A stretch of 64,000 bases of DNA, from the NCBI GenBank assembly GCA_950106755.1, contig OX467087.1, positions 14,140,047 to 14,204,046 on the forward strand, in the 5' to 3' direction. The stretch's first letter is position 1, and each line of letters starts with the position of its first letter. Made by a program: the position numbers and the translations under genes. Shown here piece by piece: positions 25,951 to 38,899 of this stretch. The notes below the pieces were generated by a model. That model ran no database searches and was not told the origin of the DNA. It saw nothing but the letters and a program-made list of their open reading frames with translations. The stretch is from Climacium dendroides. Lineage: Eukaryota > Streptophyta > Bryopsida > Hypnales > Climaciaceae.

Positions 25951-26699
25951 GAATTCTATAGCCAAAAACATTACTACAATGACACTCACACACAAATCCA
26001 ACTTGGATTGATCCATACACCTAATGAGAATTTCACTCCATAAATTTCACATTTGCACACACTTAATTTCAATTACATGCTCAACAACTAAACACCGATT
26101 TGGACTTAAACATTTACATTCATATATTTTCAAATTGGTGATTAAATCACTATTGTATAATTTAACTTTGTTCACAATACTTTCAACTAACTTTGCATTC
26201 ACTTCATGTCAATGTTCCAACTTAATACACCATTCACATCAATCATATCACTCTCCAATTTGGTCTTCAAAATATCCTCACAAAGCTTATCTATCATCAA
26301 CAAACTTTCTTCCTTAATTCACACACTCTTCATCTTCCAAACATCTCAATTAGGGCCTAACCATCACACACAACCAAGCATCACCTACTTGGACACAAAC
26401 ACAAAAACAACAAAAGCACATACGGCTCAAATTGGACGAGACTTGCATTAAACTTTCTTCAACAGTGGGTAAGGCTGGAAAATTAATTCAAAACACGAAC
26501 CTAATAGGAATCATTTGGCGGTTACTAGAAGGGAAGATGACGACCTAACTTCCATCAATTACCAAATTGGAATTCAAATTTCAATTGATTGCTCATTGAC
26601 AATTCCATACCAAATTGGATAGCTTACTTCACATTCCAATTACCAACAACTTGGCAAAACCATCCCAACACCTTATTAGACATTCATCCACTACACTAT

Positions 26700-26721
26700 G
26701 TGAGCCACTGTAGTGGCTCAC
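26700..26721. repeat. Perfect 10-bp-arm palindrome
   Basis: GTGAGCCACT and AGTGGCTCAC are separated by GT. No Rho-type or gene context; possibly a remnant of a foldback element. Confidence 0.6.
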
Positions 26722-27399
26722 AATTAAGATTTATGACAAATACGATAAATTAGGAGAAATGAGGAGTAAATATGATGAATAGGAAGATTTTAGCATTAAA
26801 TCATAAAGTAATGTTTTTCATTAAATAGCAATGAAGAAACTAGAATAATGATGTGAATTCTTAAAAAATGCAAGTAGGTGAAAATAATGAAAAAATCCTA
26901 AGAAAAAACTAAGAATTTAAAATAAAAATGGTATTAAGCAAAACATATAATATATTAAATTAATTGAATCAGAAAAATAATAAAAATGAGAAGAGGTAGA
27001 AATCAACTACAATGAATAGAAATGAAAGTCAAAACTATGAAGAAATGGAGATGAAGACTAGGAGAGATGAAGACTAGAAGGAATGAAGGTGAAGATTAGA
27101 AAAAAACAAGATGAAGAGGTAGATGTAGGCATTGGGTAGATGGAGGAGAGTAGGATTTGTAAACCCTCTCTCCCTCTCTTTCTCCCTCTCTCTCATTTTG
27201 TTGGTGGGCTTTCTAGCACTAGGTTTTGGTGGGAGGAAGAGAGTATGAGGAGATAGATTGGAGGTGGGAGGAAGATGAGTTAGATGAGAGAGTAGCAAAT
27301 TTGTCGAGTAGGTTCATTTATGTGGAGAAAAAATGGGTAAAGAGGGAAGAGAGTGTTGAGAAATGAGAGAAAAATGGGTAGCTGCTGCTACCAATGGGA

Positions 27400-27745
27400 G
27401 ATGCCTATTTTGGAGAGCGATAACTTCTGGACAGTAGGTTCATTGAGGCTGAAATTTAGAGGGGTGGTGGAACATGAAGCTAGCTTTTCAAAAAGTCTAG
27501 GCTCAATGTACTCTGGGCAAGAACAAAGACATGGTGGGCCATTTACTGCAAGGGTGTTAGCTGCCAATGGCGCTTGAGACAACCAACTTTGGAGGGCTAC
27601 ATCTCACGAACAAAGAAGTGTATAAGATAAATTTTGGAGGGGTTATAGCTCTTGGAGTCAACTTTCTAGGAAGCCTAAGCACGTCAAAAAACAACCAAAA
27701 ATGAAGACGCAATGGCCAATTTACTCCAAAGGTGTTGGCTGCCTT
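27400..27745 (+). repeat. Imperfect tandem duplication (~175 bp unit)
   Basis: Both units end with GGCCATTTACTGCAAGGGTG-like and GGCCAATTTACTCCAAAGGT sequence, followed by GTTAGCTGCC / GTTGGCTGCC. Each is preceded by a TAACTTCT / TAGCTCTTGG segment. Confidence 0.65.
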
Positions 27746-29329
27746 CTTGATTGTGAGTGGATTTGTAGTTCATTTTGTTGAAAACATTATTATTTTAGAA
27801 TTTAGAGGCTTAGGACTAATTGCCATGGGCCTTGAGTGTCCATAGACACTACTTTGAGGAAACTTGTGAATTGTATTTGGTATAATAAATGGAATGTATT
27901 TGTTTTTTCAATAGTTGAGATGTAAATAGAGAATCTTGTTTTCTTGTGGGTCTTGAATAAGTGTGGAGGCACCATCCAAGTTAGGTTAAGATTAGAGTTA
28001 GTTAGTAGGAGTGTTTGATGGAAAAACAATGCTAAAGGTTCTTAAAAATAAAGGTTAGGATGTTAGTGTTAAATCTAAGAGTTTGAGGAAGTAAATAATG
28101 TCAAAGCATGTGAAAGATTGAGTGTTTGGGTGATTGATTGGGTGCTGGTTTTTTTTATTTAGGGCTCAAATTTGGCTCATTTAGTTCCCTAATTGTAATT
28201 TCTAAGTAAGTTTTTGGTCTATGAAGTTGCCTTAGCGTTTGGAACATGTATTAGAATGTTTGTGGAGTCATAAAACATACAATTGGATGACTTTGGGGTG
28301 CTGCCCTTCTTTTTCTTAAGGTTATTTAGGTATAAATTCATATAACTAATAAAGAGTCCATTGCTTGGAGGCATCTAGGGTTCATACACTTCCCACCGGC
28401 CCAACTCCAAGGGTATTTTTGCTACACGGTGAAAAACACTCAAACACTACTAAAAAGACTCCAAATTGGATTGAATGACTTAACAAAATGACCCAATTCG
28501 ATACCCAAATTAAGAACAAATTGCCAAATTGAGGTAAAACATTCAGAATTCTCACCAAAAATAGAATAAAAAATCTTATTTGGTTATCTACAACTCTACA
28601 CAAGAGTGTCCATTGCAAATCTTAATTTTCTAGTGTTAGGAACTTTTGGAGATAATCTTCAAATACATTTGATTTTAAGGAAAAATTACATTAGAAATTC
28701 ATCAAAAAAACTTGTAGAGTAAATTTTGAGAAGCCATAAGTAAATTGATTATGGATATATAATACATCTTATGTTCTTTAACCCCTAAATCTTGGCCAGT
28801 GTTTTAGAAGTAAAGTCCAAAATTATCAATTTTTAATGCATTGTCCAAAATCAGAAATCAATTTTTTAAAAATTCCAAACATATAAAAGTGTATTAAACA
28901 AGTATTTAAAGCAATGTGTGGAAAAATTATCAGCCCATTTGATGGCATGGATTGAAAGAATATAACATTTTAAGTGATAAAAAAAACTTTTTTTGTTCCT
29001 ATAAAGCAAAATCAACAAACTTTGAGCCCTTTTAGAGTGAAGTTTTTGCTCTACAAGAAAATTCTTGTTTTGACCATTTATAAACATATTATATTAGTTT
29101 CACTCATGAAAAATTTTAGAAGCAAATATGGAGCCTAGTTTACTCTAAATCTTCTTGAATTACAAGGAGATTAAGTGAATTGGCAATACACTAGTCATTT
29201 TTGGATGATTTCTTGTGCAATGAAGACATTTTTAATCTAAAATAAAAATGATAAATACATAGAGAAAAATTTGGAATATATAGAAAAGTTTTCAAGAATT
29301 TGACTTTAGAGATTGCAAAATAATAGAGC

Positions 29330-29690
29330 TTGAAGTTAGAAGAAAATATTTTTTCTCGAACTATTCTAACATAGCTAACGGAGTTTGACTCCTCTTAGAA
29401 TGTGATTGGAGAATTTTATTTATTTTTTTTAGAAAATTTTATGCCATATTTTATTAGTTAAATACATGACAAATTTCAGAAGTTGATGAGATCTTTGCAA
29501 AAGATGCCTAAATTGCTTAAGCTGCCAAAAAAATTCAAAGCAACATAACTTTTGATTTAGTCACCCAATCGGAAAAAAATTATATTTCTGCTAAGGGGGT
29601 ACATATTTACACTTTGTGTCAAAGTTTTGTGAACATTTGACCAAAGTTGACTTTGTAGGAACTACTATCCCAAATTTTCAATAATCCATT
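29330..29690 (+). repeat. Dispersed repeat, collinear with 32485-32840
   Basis: Shared order: TTGCAAAAG, TTGC, GCT[A/G]CCAAAA, ATAACTTTTGAT / ATAGCTTTTGAT, AAAAATTATATT, GGGTACAT, TTGTAAACAT-like and TTGACTTT[G/A]TAGGAAC. Old and diverged. Confidence 0.75.
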
Positions 29691-30019
29691 CAACAAGCAA
29701 TTGACCTCTAGGAATTAACCTCATATTTTTTTTATAGTCTCAATGTTAGATTTGATATGTAAGACTTCAATTCACTTTCAAGCTTTAAGCCCATCATAAT
29801 CAAACATTATAATCTTTCAATCCATATAAAATATTCTTGTGTTTTCGTTTTCAACATGATCAATGGTGTATCTACTCTAAAGTTGTATGGTTACAATTTA
29901 AAACAAATTGATAAAACTTAAGTGAACTTTGGCTTTTTGTTTAGGTTAGCGTAAACTTCAAAAAAGTCAAATAAGACCCAAGGGTCTAAGGTAGGAGAAC
30001 CAATAAGTTTTTCTAGTAA

Positions 30020-30260
30020 ATTTTTCCATCTTGTTACAACTTTTACTTAACAATTTTTTAACCCCTAAAGGACCAAGTGTTTCCTCAAGTGGAACTTCAA
30101 GGTTCAAGTAGATTTCTATAATCTCAAATTTTTGGCATGATTTTTTGATAAATACATTATCTTTTTAGGAATATGATTTTTATTCCAATCATTGCTTGAG
30201 AGAAAAAGTTATACCATCCTAACTATAAAATGGAGTTTTTTGGGTAGCAAAAAAAATTAC
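30020..30260 (+). repeat. Dispersed repeat with copies at 39540-39790 and 48040-48200
   Basis: The first two copies share CCCCTAAAGGACCA. All three share a TGATTTTTTG / TGATCTTTTG-like phrase, a phrase ending GGAATATGATTTTTATTCCAAT or close variants, and GAGAAAAAGTTAT / GAACGAAAATTAT / GAGCAAAAGTTAT. No coding capacity. Confidence 0.65.
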
Positions 30261-32484
30261 AAAACTCAAAATAATTAATTTTTTTTTTAATTTCTAATAT
30301 AAAATATCTTTTTCTACATAGAAAATTTTGATTCATTATATTTGAACTAGTAATGAGAATGTTATGAAGAGCCTTGATTTTAGGCAATTAACTTATATGA
30401 TTCATTTTTTTAACTCAATTCTCATAATTTTTCAAAATAGAGAGTTCCACAAGATTTAGTTAATTTTTTAGAATAATTTCACCATTGGGATTAGTGTATT
30501 TTGATTCCATTTTGCTATACTAGGTTCTTAGAACTTGATTCCACTTAACTTAGAAATTTTGCATTGTAGAGTTGAGGCTTGAATCTCTATGGAGTGAAAT
30601 TGAGTTGAAAATCTATAAACAATTTTTTCTTAATGCTTTTTATTCTTTAACCACTAAATGAACAAACCTATTTTATTTGTCAAAAATCACTCAAAAATCA
30701 CTCAAATCTTTTCAATTCTTCAATTTGGGTTGCCATTTTTTGTAACAATGGAGTCAAATTTTTAATGCATTCAAATGTATGTATATCTTTTATAGTATTT
30801 ACCATTACATATGTTTCATTCATCATTCAATAAATTTCTATTGTACATTTCAATATATGCTTACTTATAAAAAAAAATTATACAAAGATTTTAGTCATTT
30901 TTATTTGAAGATTTATTGAAATTTTTGTTCTGCATTCTATCTAATACATAAAAACTCTTATAAAATTCTAATGATGAATGCGTAGCATAGCAAGCGCCAA
31001 CCGCTAGTAATTTTTCTAAAACATCATATATTTTCATGTAGTTTGTCAAGCTATCTTTCTATATTTGAAGAAAGTTTTGATTTAAACAAAAACTCTACCT
31101 TGGGTTATTTTTCAAAGTCAAACACAACAAAAAATGTTTAGTGCAGATTGTCTTTGGAAAGAAACCTAGTCAATCAAAGTCCATTCCAAGAATAAAATTT
31201 CATGAATGTACAAGTAGACAAGGGATTGGTTGGTTGGAACATAATGTAGGGATATTGTAAACTATGTTGTGCCTTGAACTACCACTTCATCATTTGTACA
31301 TCTCCATTTGTCTATCTCTTAAATCAATATCAACACCCATTTTTGAAGAAATAATTTTAGAACATCTACCAAGAATGTAGTATTTTTTTGACTTTTCATA
31401 ATGTTGCATGTTGTATTCAAATTGTTCTTTGGCACATTGAAATCTCTCATTATTTGCCTACAAAGAAATATAAAAACTGTCACTATAGCAATAGAAATTG
31501 TTCACAATAGAAAAGGTGGTTGTTTTAGGTGGCCCCACCTTATAGTGAATGGGCATAATCAAGTGAAACTTTTTGTTTTCTCAATGTATTTCATTTGATT
31601 GCAAGGCTCTAAAAATAATTTTCCATTGCTCCAATCCTTGTGAAATTGGCATACATATTCTTAACTATTTATAATTGCATTTGGGCAAAATTCTTCTTTT
31701 GTGTAAATTTGAGATGTGGTCCCTTGAAGTCATTCTCCCCAAGGAAAAAATGTTGTGGTCATAAACTTGTCTTTGATTGAAGAAATCTCAAAATCCTTAC
31801 TACTAAAGTCTTTGAAAATCAAAAGGAGGCCTAATTTAATAGTGGTGAACATGATCCTATGGTTAGTTTTTTCAAAAAATGATTCTAAGAACACAATATA
31901 TATTTTTATTTCAGAAACAACAATTTGGAAGTGATTTTGGAGGGAGGAGCCCTCTTGGGCATTTATATCCAAAGTCATATCTATGCAATCTATGGTGTCA
32001 ACATTCTTAAATTTTTCCTACATTTTCATACTTGTCTAGTCTAAACTTCTATTATTTAAAATGCAACACAAAAATAATATTTTAACATTTTAATACTTTG
32101 CACTAGAAATGGCAATTTTAGAGTGTTCACTAGTAGAACTTGAACCATGTAGATAAGGAAAATGACTTCAAGAAGATCCGGTAGTGGGCAAGTTTGTCAT
32201 GTGGGTTTTTTGTAGGTTATTTTCCTAATCTACATGACCTAAGTTTATACTAGTAGTTTTCTCGTATATGTAGTCATGGAACTTTAGAAGTTAATCCCTA
32301 AAGGACTGAGGCACATTTTGGGAAAAAAGTGTGGAAAATTGCCACTTTCGAGGACAATGAAGAAAAAATGAAAAAAAAAGTTTTTTTTTTTCAAAATTCA
32401 ACCTTACAAATTTGTACTAGACTACTATGGGAATGTGTGGAAAAGAATTCAGAAACTTTGGTTCTATGGATTGAAAGAATATAA

Positions 32485-32840
32485 TGTTTGAAATTAGAAG
32501 AATTTTTTTTTGACGTTGCCCAATAGGACCAACAACCTTTAACTCCTAGAGTGAGATTATCACACTACACATGGTTATTTTTTGACATTTGCATCTTGTA
32601 TATCACTAGTTACATACCTACCAAATTTCTGAAGTAAAGGAGGAGTTTTGCAAAAGTTGCTCGAAGTTGCCCATGCTACCAAAATAGTTCAGGGGAGTAT
32701 AGCTTTTGATCCGGACACCTCATTGAAAGAAAAATTATATTCCCACTTAGAGGGTACATGTTCACATCTTATGTCAAAATATTTGTAAACATCCAACTAA
32801 AATTGACTTTATAGGAACCTACTTGTATTTTCAATTGTCC
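32485..32840 (+). repeat. Dispersed repeat, partner of 29330-29690
   Basis: See the entry at 29330. Same phrase order with roughly one-third divergence by eye. Confidence 0.72.
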
Positions 32841-33399
32841 TTTAGGGATTAAAATTGTAGATTCAACTTTTGCAATTTGAGATAAGGAATTCTAATTTTG
32901 ATGAAATTAGTCCATTCAACTATCTATAATTTAAACCTTCTACACACATGATTCTAGAGTTGATTTTAGACACACGTTGTAACTCAAAATTTTGTAGTTT
33001 ATTCATAGTGTGATAAAAAAAATATATATGCTAAGGAAATCTAAAATCTTATTTTGATTCCAAATAAGATCCAGTAGAAATTGAAAAGAACATCTATCCC
33101 CTTGTATGCTACAAATCTAACACTCTCCAAATGTAGATGATAAGTCCTACTAGAGTCTAAACCCCTCACAATATTCTTGTGACATTCAATTCTAATATGT
33201 TACGCATTTGCCATTGAAATCACTATTCATCTTAAATTTAGTTGTTGACTCCTTTATTCTATTTGATGAGTAGCTACTTGGCTATTTATTGGTTGTAATT
33301 GTATATGGTGAGCAAGGGTGGGGAACAAAAATTATGACAACTCTTCCAAAATATTAACTTTTAGCACGTCAGATTTAGAGGACATGGATACAAATGCAA

Positions 33400-34130
33400 T
33401 ACAACTGAACCTCTTTAACCCCTAAAGTTCCTTCACTATGTTTTCACTGAAAATACTTTGAAACTGCCATTTCTAATACCAGTACTAGTTTTTTGGATAA
33501 AAAATTCTTTTGACATATAACTATAGGATCTTGTAGTATGCTGACTTGGAAATTTGTGGTAAAAAATTTCAGAAATTTCCACTGCGTGGATTGCAAGATA
33601 TAAGCATTCAAATTCACTAAAATCATTTTTTAGCCCTGCAAAAACAAAGCAGTTGCACTTCACAAGCTCACTTTCCTATGAAAAAATGTCCAAAATGGTG
33701 GTTACTATTTGGATTATTTTTTCTAAACAAGTTGGTCACATGCTTGAAGAATTTTAGATCATTTGGAATTGTACAACATGTAGGAAAAAAATAGTTAGTA
33801 GACAGTAGTAGAGAATAATTCAAGATATTTAATTTGTTAAAAATTTAGTTATGGAATTGAAATATGCCAATTTCAATGGTTGAAATGTTATTATAAATAA
33901 TTTACATCCTACGATTTTATTTTTTTCAATTATTATTGAAAATTGAGTAAGATAAAGGACTTCAAAGTTTATTTTAGAGTAGAGAATTCATAACTACTTG
34001 CAAACAAAAATTGCTCATAACTTTAATCTTGTTGATCAAGATGGAATGATTCAAAGCTTTCCACGTATATAATTCTAGAAAACCAATTTCAAATTTATGT
34101 TTTTCAAAAAAAGTGATTTTAAAAATTTGT
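33400..34130 (+). repeat. Dispersed repeat, partner of 24389-24960
   Basis: See the entry at 24389. This copy is about 150 bp longer because of insertions between the shared blocks. Confidence 0.72.
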
Positions 34131-34234
34131 CCATATTGCCCGGCCGATGAAAAAAGTAACATATTTAGCCATAACTTTTGACTCGTATTTCCAAATGTCA
34201 TGAAATTTGGAGCATTTGAAAGACATTTCTCGCT

Positions 34235-34250
34235 CCCCCCCCCCCCCCCC
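34235..34250 (+). repeat. Poly-C run, C16
   Basis: Sixteen consecutive C in an otherwise AT-rich region, preceded by CGCT. The length may be unreliable in the assembly. Confidence 0.9.
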
Positions 34251-36310
34251 TCTTCTATTAAAATTTAAGTCTAAAATATGCAAATCTCTAGCCACATATA
34301 CTTGCCTAAAATTTCTATATAGACAATTAACACATGTTGGTCTTTTAGATGTTAAAACAATACTCTTACTCTTTAAAGTAATATCAATTGCCCAATCCTA
34401 ACTTGGTCTGTATACACACGTCATTAATGTAAAGTATTAACCTCTCTAATGCAATATAGTCAGCCATTCCTAGGCAATTTTATAACAAGTGCCACTCATG
34501 CTTGTGCTTATTCGGATGATTATAGTTTGTGGTTACCTTCAGTTAGAGTGACCTAAAGTGAGGATAGTTCCTATTAGCTAACCCATTTCCAACCACTTAA
34601 GCAATTAGGCATATTTGGAGGGTAGTTTTTTTGAGTGCGGAATTTTTCCCATGTATTGAAATAGAGTTTGGAAGGATTGTGTATTTCTTTCAAAATTTAT
34701 TATACAAAATATAATTATTATGAATTTTTTAGTAAAAGATTCTCTTTGACTTGTAATGGTGATATAGACCTTTCAATTTCTGACCATAGGCGGCTAATTG
34801 CAAAATCGACCAAGGGTTGGTTGCAATATTGATAGCCTTATAACCAATCATAATGCACCACAAATGCTCCTCAAAATCCACCACAACTTCGCGTAAAGAA
34901 AGTAGCCTATAAGGTGGAGGCACCCATTACCATCCAATGTCCTATAGGCAATTAGTAGGGTGTCTCAAATCCAGGAGAGGGTGGGACTCATTTGCATTAA
35001 TTTTGAATTTAAAGAAGCTGAATTCTGTAACCAATGTGGTCCCGACACTACCACAAAACCTTATGCCTCCTTTTGTGTGCCAAAGTTACCTACAAGTACT
35101 CTCCCAATTATCAGTTTTGTAAGACTCTAGACATTGGACATGGGTCAAGCCCAACTCCATGCTTTCATCCTTCATAGTAATTTCAATTCAAGCTATAAAT
35201 TCACCAAACTTTCTTCTACAACACCATTTCTATCTTTGCACTTCAGTAAATATTTGCTCCACCAAATACTGCTGCAGATCATATCCTCCATAACTTAAGT
35301 TATCGGTTATGGTTGGCTTCACCTTAGATTGGAAATGGGTAGGCTACTATAACCGAATTTACCCATATCGCCATGAGTCTTCCATTTCAGAAACTGAATC
35401 GGGAAGGTACAATGAAACTGATTGTCTTTTGTTCGGAATCATTGGACAGATAAATAGTTCTAAATGTATAAGTTATTTCTGGACTGATCTTTAATATTCT
35501 CCAGGAGTTGCTTCTATCTAACTGGATGAATATAGAAATGGAGAGACTAATGGACCATACGCAACCGCCATGTGTAGCAATGTGACTGTCTACAATTGCA
35601 AAAGTTTCCACAGCCAGCCTGGTAAATAAAAATAGAATGGCTATATTCATACCTCAAAAGTAATGTATATTAGATTGGCACAGTGCAGCCACTCAGAAGA
35701 CGGAGTCTCGATTACAGCATATTCAAGCGCAGATTGGTTCTACCAAGTCACGTCAGTCAAATATAATTAGAATAGAATAGGTGGGCTACAGCTGCACATT
35801 ACTCTGTCTAATGGCGTCACAGATACGCTTATGATAATAAACAGAAAAATTCAAACTATACTCTTGTATGCTTCCTATTCTAAATGAAACTCGGGTTCAT
35901 TTCAGTACGCCATTCAAAGATGAGTACTAAAAAGGGTTTGAGATTCATGTATGCACAATTTAAAATAAGTCTTTTAAAAGGTCCACAAGTTTGTACATGA
36001 AAATAAAAAACTTGGTCAGGTAAACCAATAAAGTGAGAAGTACTGTCGGGAAAAAAGTGTACACTCTAAGGACATGGGTTCTTCAGGAAGTAACTACAGG
36101 TATGTACTAGGTGGGAACCCCTAACTAGAAAAGACTCCATGCCTCTCGATCAGCTGCAAAATCTTCAAGACTGGTCCATCACCTACTCTTTCCTTTCTCT
36201 AGGATAAGAAAATGCAGAAATCGACGAACTAAGCTCATTTTTGTTACAATAGTCTCCTCTTCGGTATGAATGAATGCGGAAGAAATGAAATCATCGTTCT
36301 CAATGTGAAG

Positions 36311-38270
36311 TCAGGATAGCATAGACACTTCAAAGTTGGTGAACTTGTGGATCAAACCTTCACCGCCGCAGTGGGAGTACTGGGGGCTCGTGAAGGAGTT
36401 CGTGATTTTGGCTACTTCCGCAACGGCCTCGGCCATCTCTTCATCTGTTAGTTCTTCCTCTTCATCATCACTATCACTGTCCTCGGTCCAACTTCCGCCT
36501 GGAAAGATATTCAATTGTCAAAGAGTGCTCTGCGTCCAGAAATCACCTCTACGATACGAGACTAACTTCCATGAAGGCCACAGTCAGAGCATTCAAGACC
36601 GACGTTCCTAGCCAACATCGGACTCAGAAATAAAAACAAAGGAAACTAGCTTGCTAAATCAATTCTGTGCGTCAGAAACAAGGCTCTCAGAATTGATCGA
36701 GGAATGGAAATTGCCAAAGCAAAAGACCAGGGGGGGAATCTCTAAAGGGATGCAATCCAAGCCCGTAAAAATGAATACCTGTCGAACAAACAACGTCGGC
36801 GAAGTCTGTTTCTCCAGTAAACGGGAAGGTGACAAGAGTGCCTAAGCCGGGCTTTGAGTGGCGTATGATAAAGTCACCATCCAAGCTGCGCCGCAAGACT
36901 CCGTCGACACCAGCCAGAGTCACACCGGCCATTTCCTCCGGCACCCCTCCGTTCTCCTCAATGAGCTTCAGGACCAACCTTTTCGGTACCACAGCGATAA
37001 CACCAGAGGTTGTTACATTGGCACCTACTTCATAACCATTGCGGAAAACCTCGAATGCGGTATCATCGTCGTGTATGACACAGCTCGTTCGCAAGACGGC
37101 ACTCTGAATACCTCGATAGGTCAGAACCAAGTCATTGTGGCCAGTTTCTTTCACGATTTTTCGAAGTTTGGCTTGCTTGTTGCAATTAGTTTTGCCTTGG
37201 AAGAAAAGAGAAAACCTGGAAGATCAACACAAAGAGACTGAGAAATTTTCCTAAAATAGAAAACAATATAGATCGGAAATACACTGAGAATTCTCTTCCT
37301 CCGTGACGCACGCAAACCACAGCGTCCGTTGCAACCAAAGACACTTTTCCCAAAACAAAGACTCAAACTGAACACGACATGTTCAGGGAAAAAGATTAGT
37401 AACTGGCACAAGAACTTACGGGTCTACGATGGTAACGTCTCCGGTGAAGTGCAGACTTGTGAATGAATCGAGTTGAGCAATATGCAATGAACCAGTAACT
37501 GCAGCCTTAATGTTCGAGAGCCAATTTTCATGCTCAACAGACTTAACGAAACCGTTCTCCGCCGCTCTCCAGGACCAAAGGGCATCCCTAGCACAAAGCG
37601 CATGATAGTGCTTGTTTACCTGCAAAATACAGAAAAAAACAGTCAATCAACCAAGTTCTCCATAACGCTAACATATTGATTGACAACAACGTACAAAATA
37701 CCTCAACGAGTTTTTCGTAGCTGCCATGTAACAAAAATATGTATCAACAGTATCACACGGACGCAACAATACTTTCCTAATACAAGAGAGATGTGGAGAA
37801 AGGCAATTACAATTATGCGAATGACCTCCAAAATTTAACGGAGAAAGTCCTAAATTTTAGAAAAAAGAGAAATCACAGAAACTCCTCAAAAAGCATAGAA
37901 CTCCATTGGAATTTCTACATCATCTCCAATACGGAAGTTAAAGAGTCACCTGAACAAGCCGGCAGAGGTCGGACATAGGCAACAACCGAGAGACGCGTTC
38001 GAGAAGGGGAAACTCCAACATCTCCCATCCTCCTGAATATTTTCGGGCAAGCTCGCACTGCTCGCCATCTTTGGTCGGAGTTCCAGGGCCAAACGCATCG
38101 AGATCAGCTTCTTGACTCCTATTCTCTGTTTCCATCCTCTCCATGCTTCGTGCTCGCACATCAGAAGAACACATCCTCTTGCTTCGAGGACCTTCGTCAC
38201 AGCAAGAGTCTGTAATCCGAGCGTTACACGAACTCACCGAGCTTTCCGTCAAGATAGGCATATTTTTCAT
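36311..38270 (-). CDS. F-box-like protein with acidic C-terminal region, 4 exons
   Basis: Minus-strand exons 38270-37950, 37619-37420, 37215-36779 and 36498-36311 have GT/AG borders and consistent phases (0, 2, 1), giving 381 residues. The start is the first ATG after an in-frame TAA upstream. A Ser/Arg-rich, Cys-containing N-terminus precedes an F-box-like segment at about residues 77-123 (LERVSRLLPMSDLCRLVQ, then NKHYHALCARDALW across the first intron). The middle (TIVDPF, TYRGIQSAVLRTSCVIHDDD, GDFIIRHSKPGLGTLVTF) matches no domain I can name. The last exon opens with a run of Asp/Glu (EDSDSDDEEEEL). F-box proteins link substrates to SCF ubiquitin ligases through SKP1; that role is inferred from the motif alone. 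It sits about 4.2 kb from the sedlin gene on the same strand. Confidence 0.72.
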
Positions 38271-38899
38271 ACCCCGGGAAACGAACACAATGCTACAAGC
38301 TAAAATTTAAAACTAAAATTTTAAAAAACCAAGAAACGCGTCCACTCACTCAATTCCCTCTCACGAAAATGTCCGACTTCGCCACTCTCTCAACCAATAC
38401 AAGAAAAAACAAGAACTCTCGATCAAAAAGGCTCAATCAACCTCCACAACGGCACGAATACTCTTGCTATTCCAAACTGACAACAATTTCCACAAAACGG
38501 ATCAGAGTTGCCCTACCACCGGCCAAGACCGGCCACGACAACACCAAAATCAAAGCAACGTCAAACTCAGCAGCAAGCACACTCGCAGCATGTTCAATGT
38601 GAGTGTCGAGAAAAGTCTTCCGTGAGGCTGACTATGGTCGCACGAGGTCGAGGTGATGGAGGAGAACAGGGAATTGCGAATGTGAAGAGCAGGACTGCGA
38701 GGAGAGCACTGGTAACTTATTACTTCTGGCATAATAATAAGTGTGCTGCAGCAGCTGCTGCAAGGGGCTCCAGGTGCCGGATTTCGAAGGTTGCAGTGCC
38801 CTTCACCTTGCAAAAAAATTTCCTAAGGTAAACCACACCAAAAATGGATGACTCCTGAAAACCAACCTCTACTTTTGAAGGGAAAATGAATAGGGGAGG

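Larger units (their letters stand above)
23341..35300. other. AT-rich intergenic DNA with old dispersed repeats, no gene recognised
   Basis: There are only short open frames without domains. The content is mostly decayed repeats listed separately, simple-sequence tracts (CT-rich near 27166-27196, poly-C at 34235-34250) and low-complexity A/T runs. Confidence 0.5.

Noticed and set aside
36336..38831. Plus-strand open frames over the F-box gene (for example 36336-36611, 36858-37241, 38508-38831)
   Set aside because: They are antisense shadows of the minus-strand exons or of flanking DNA. The minus strand gives a phase-consistent four-exon gene.
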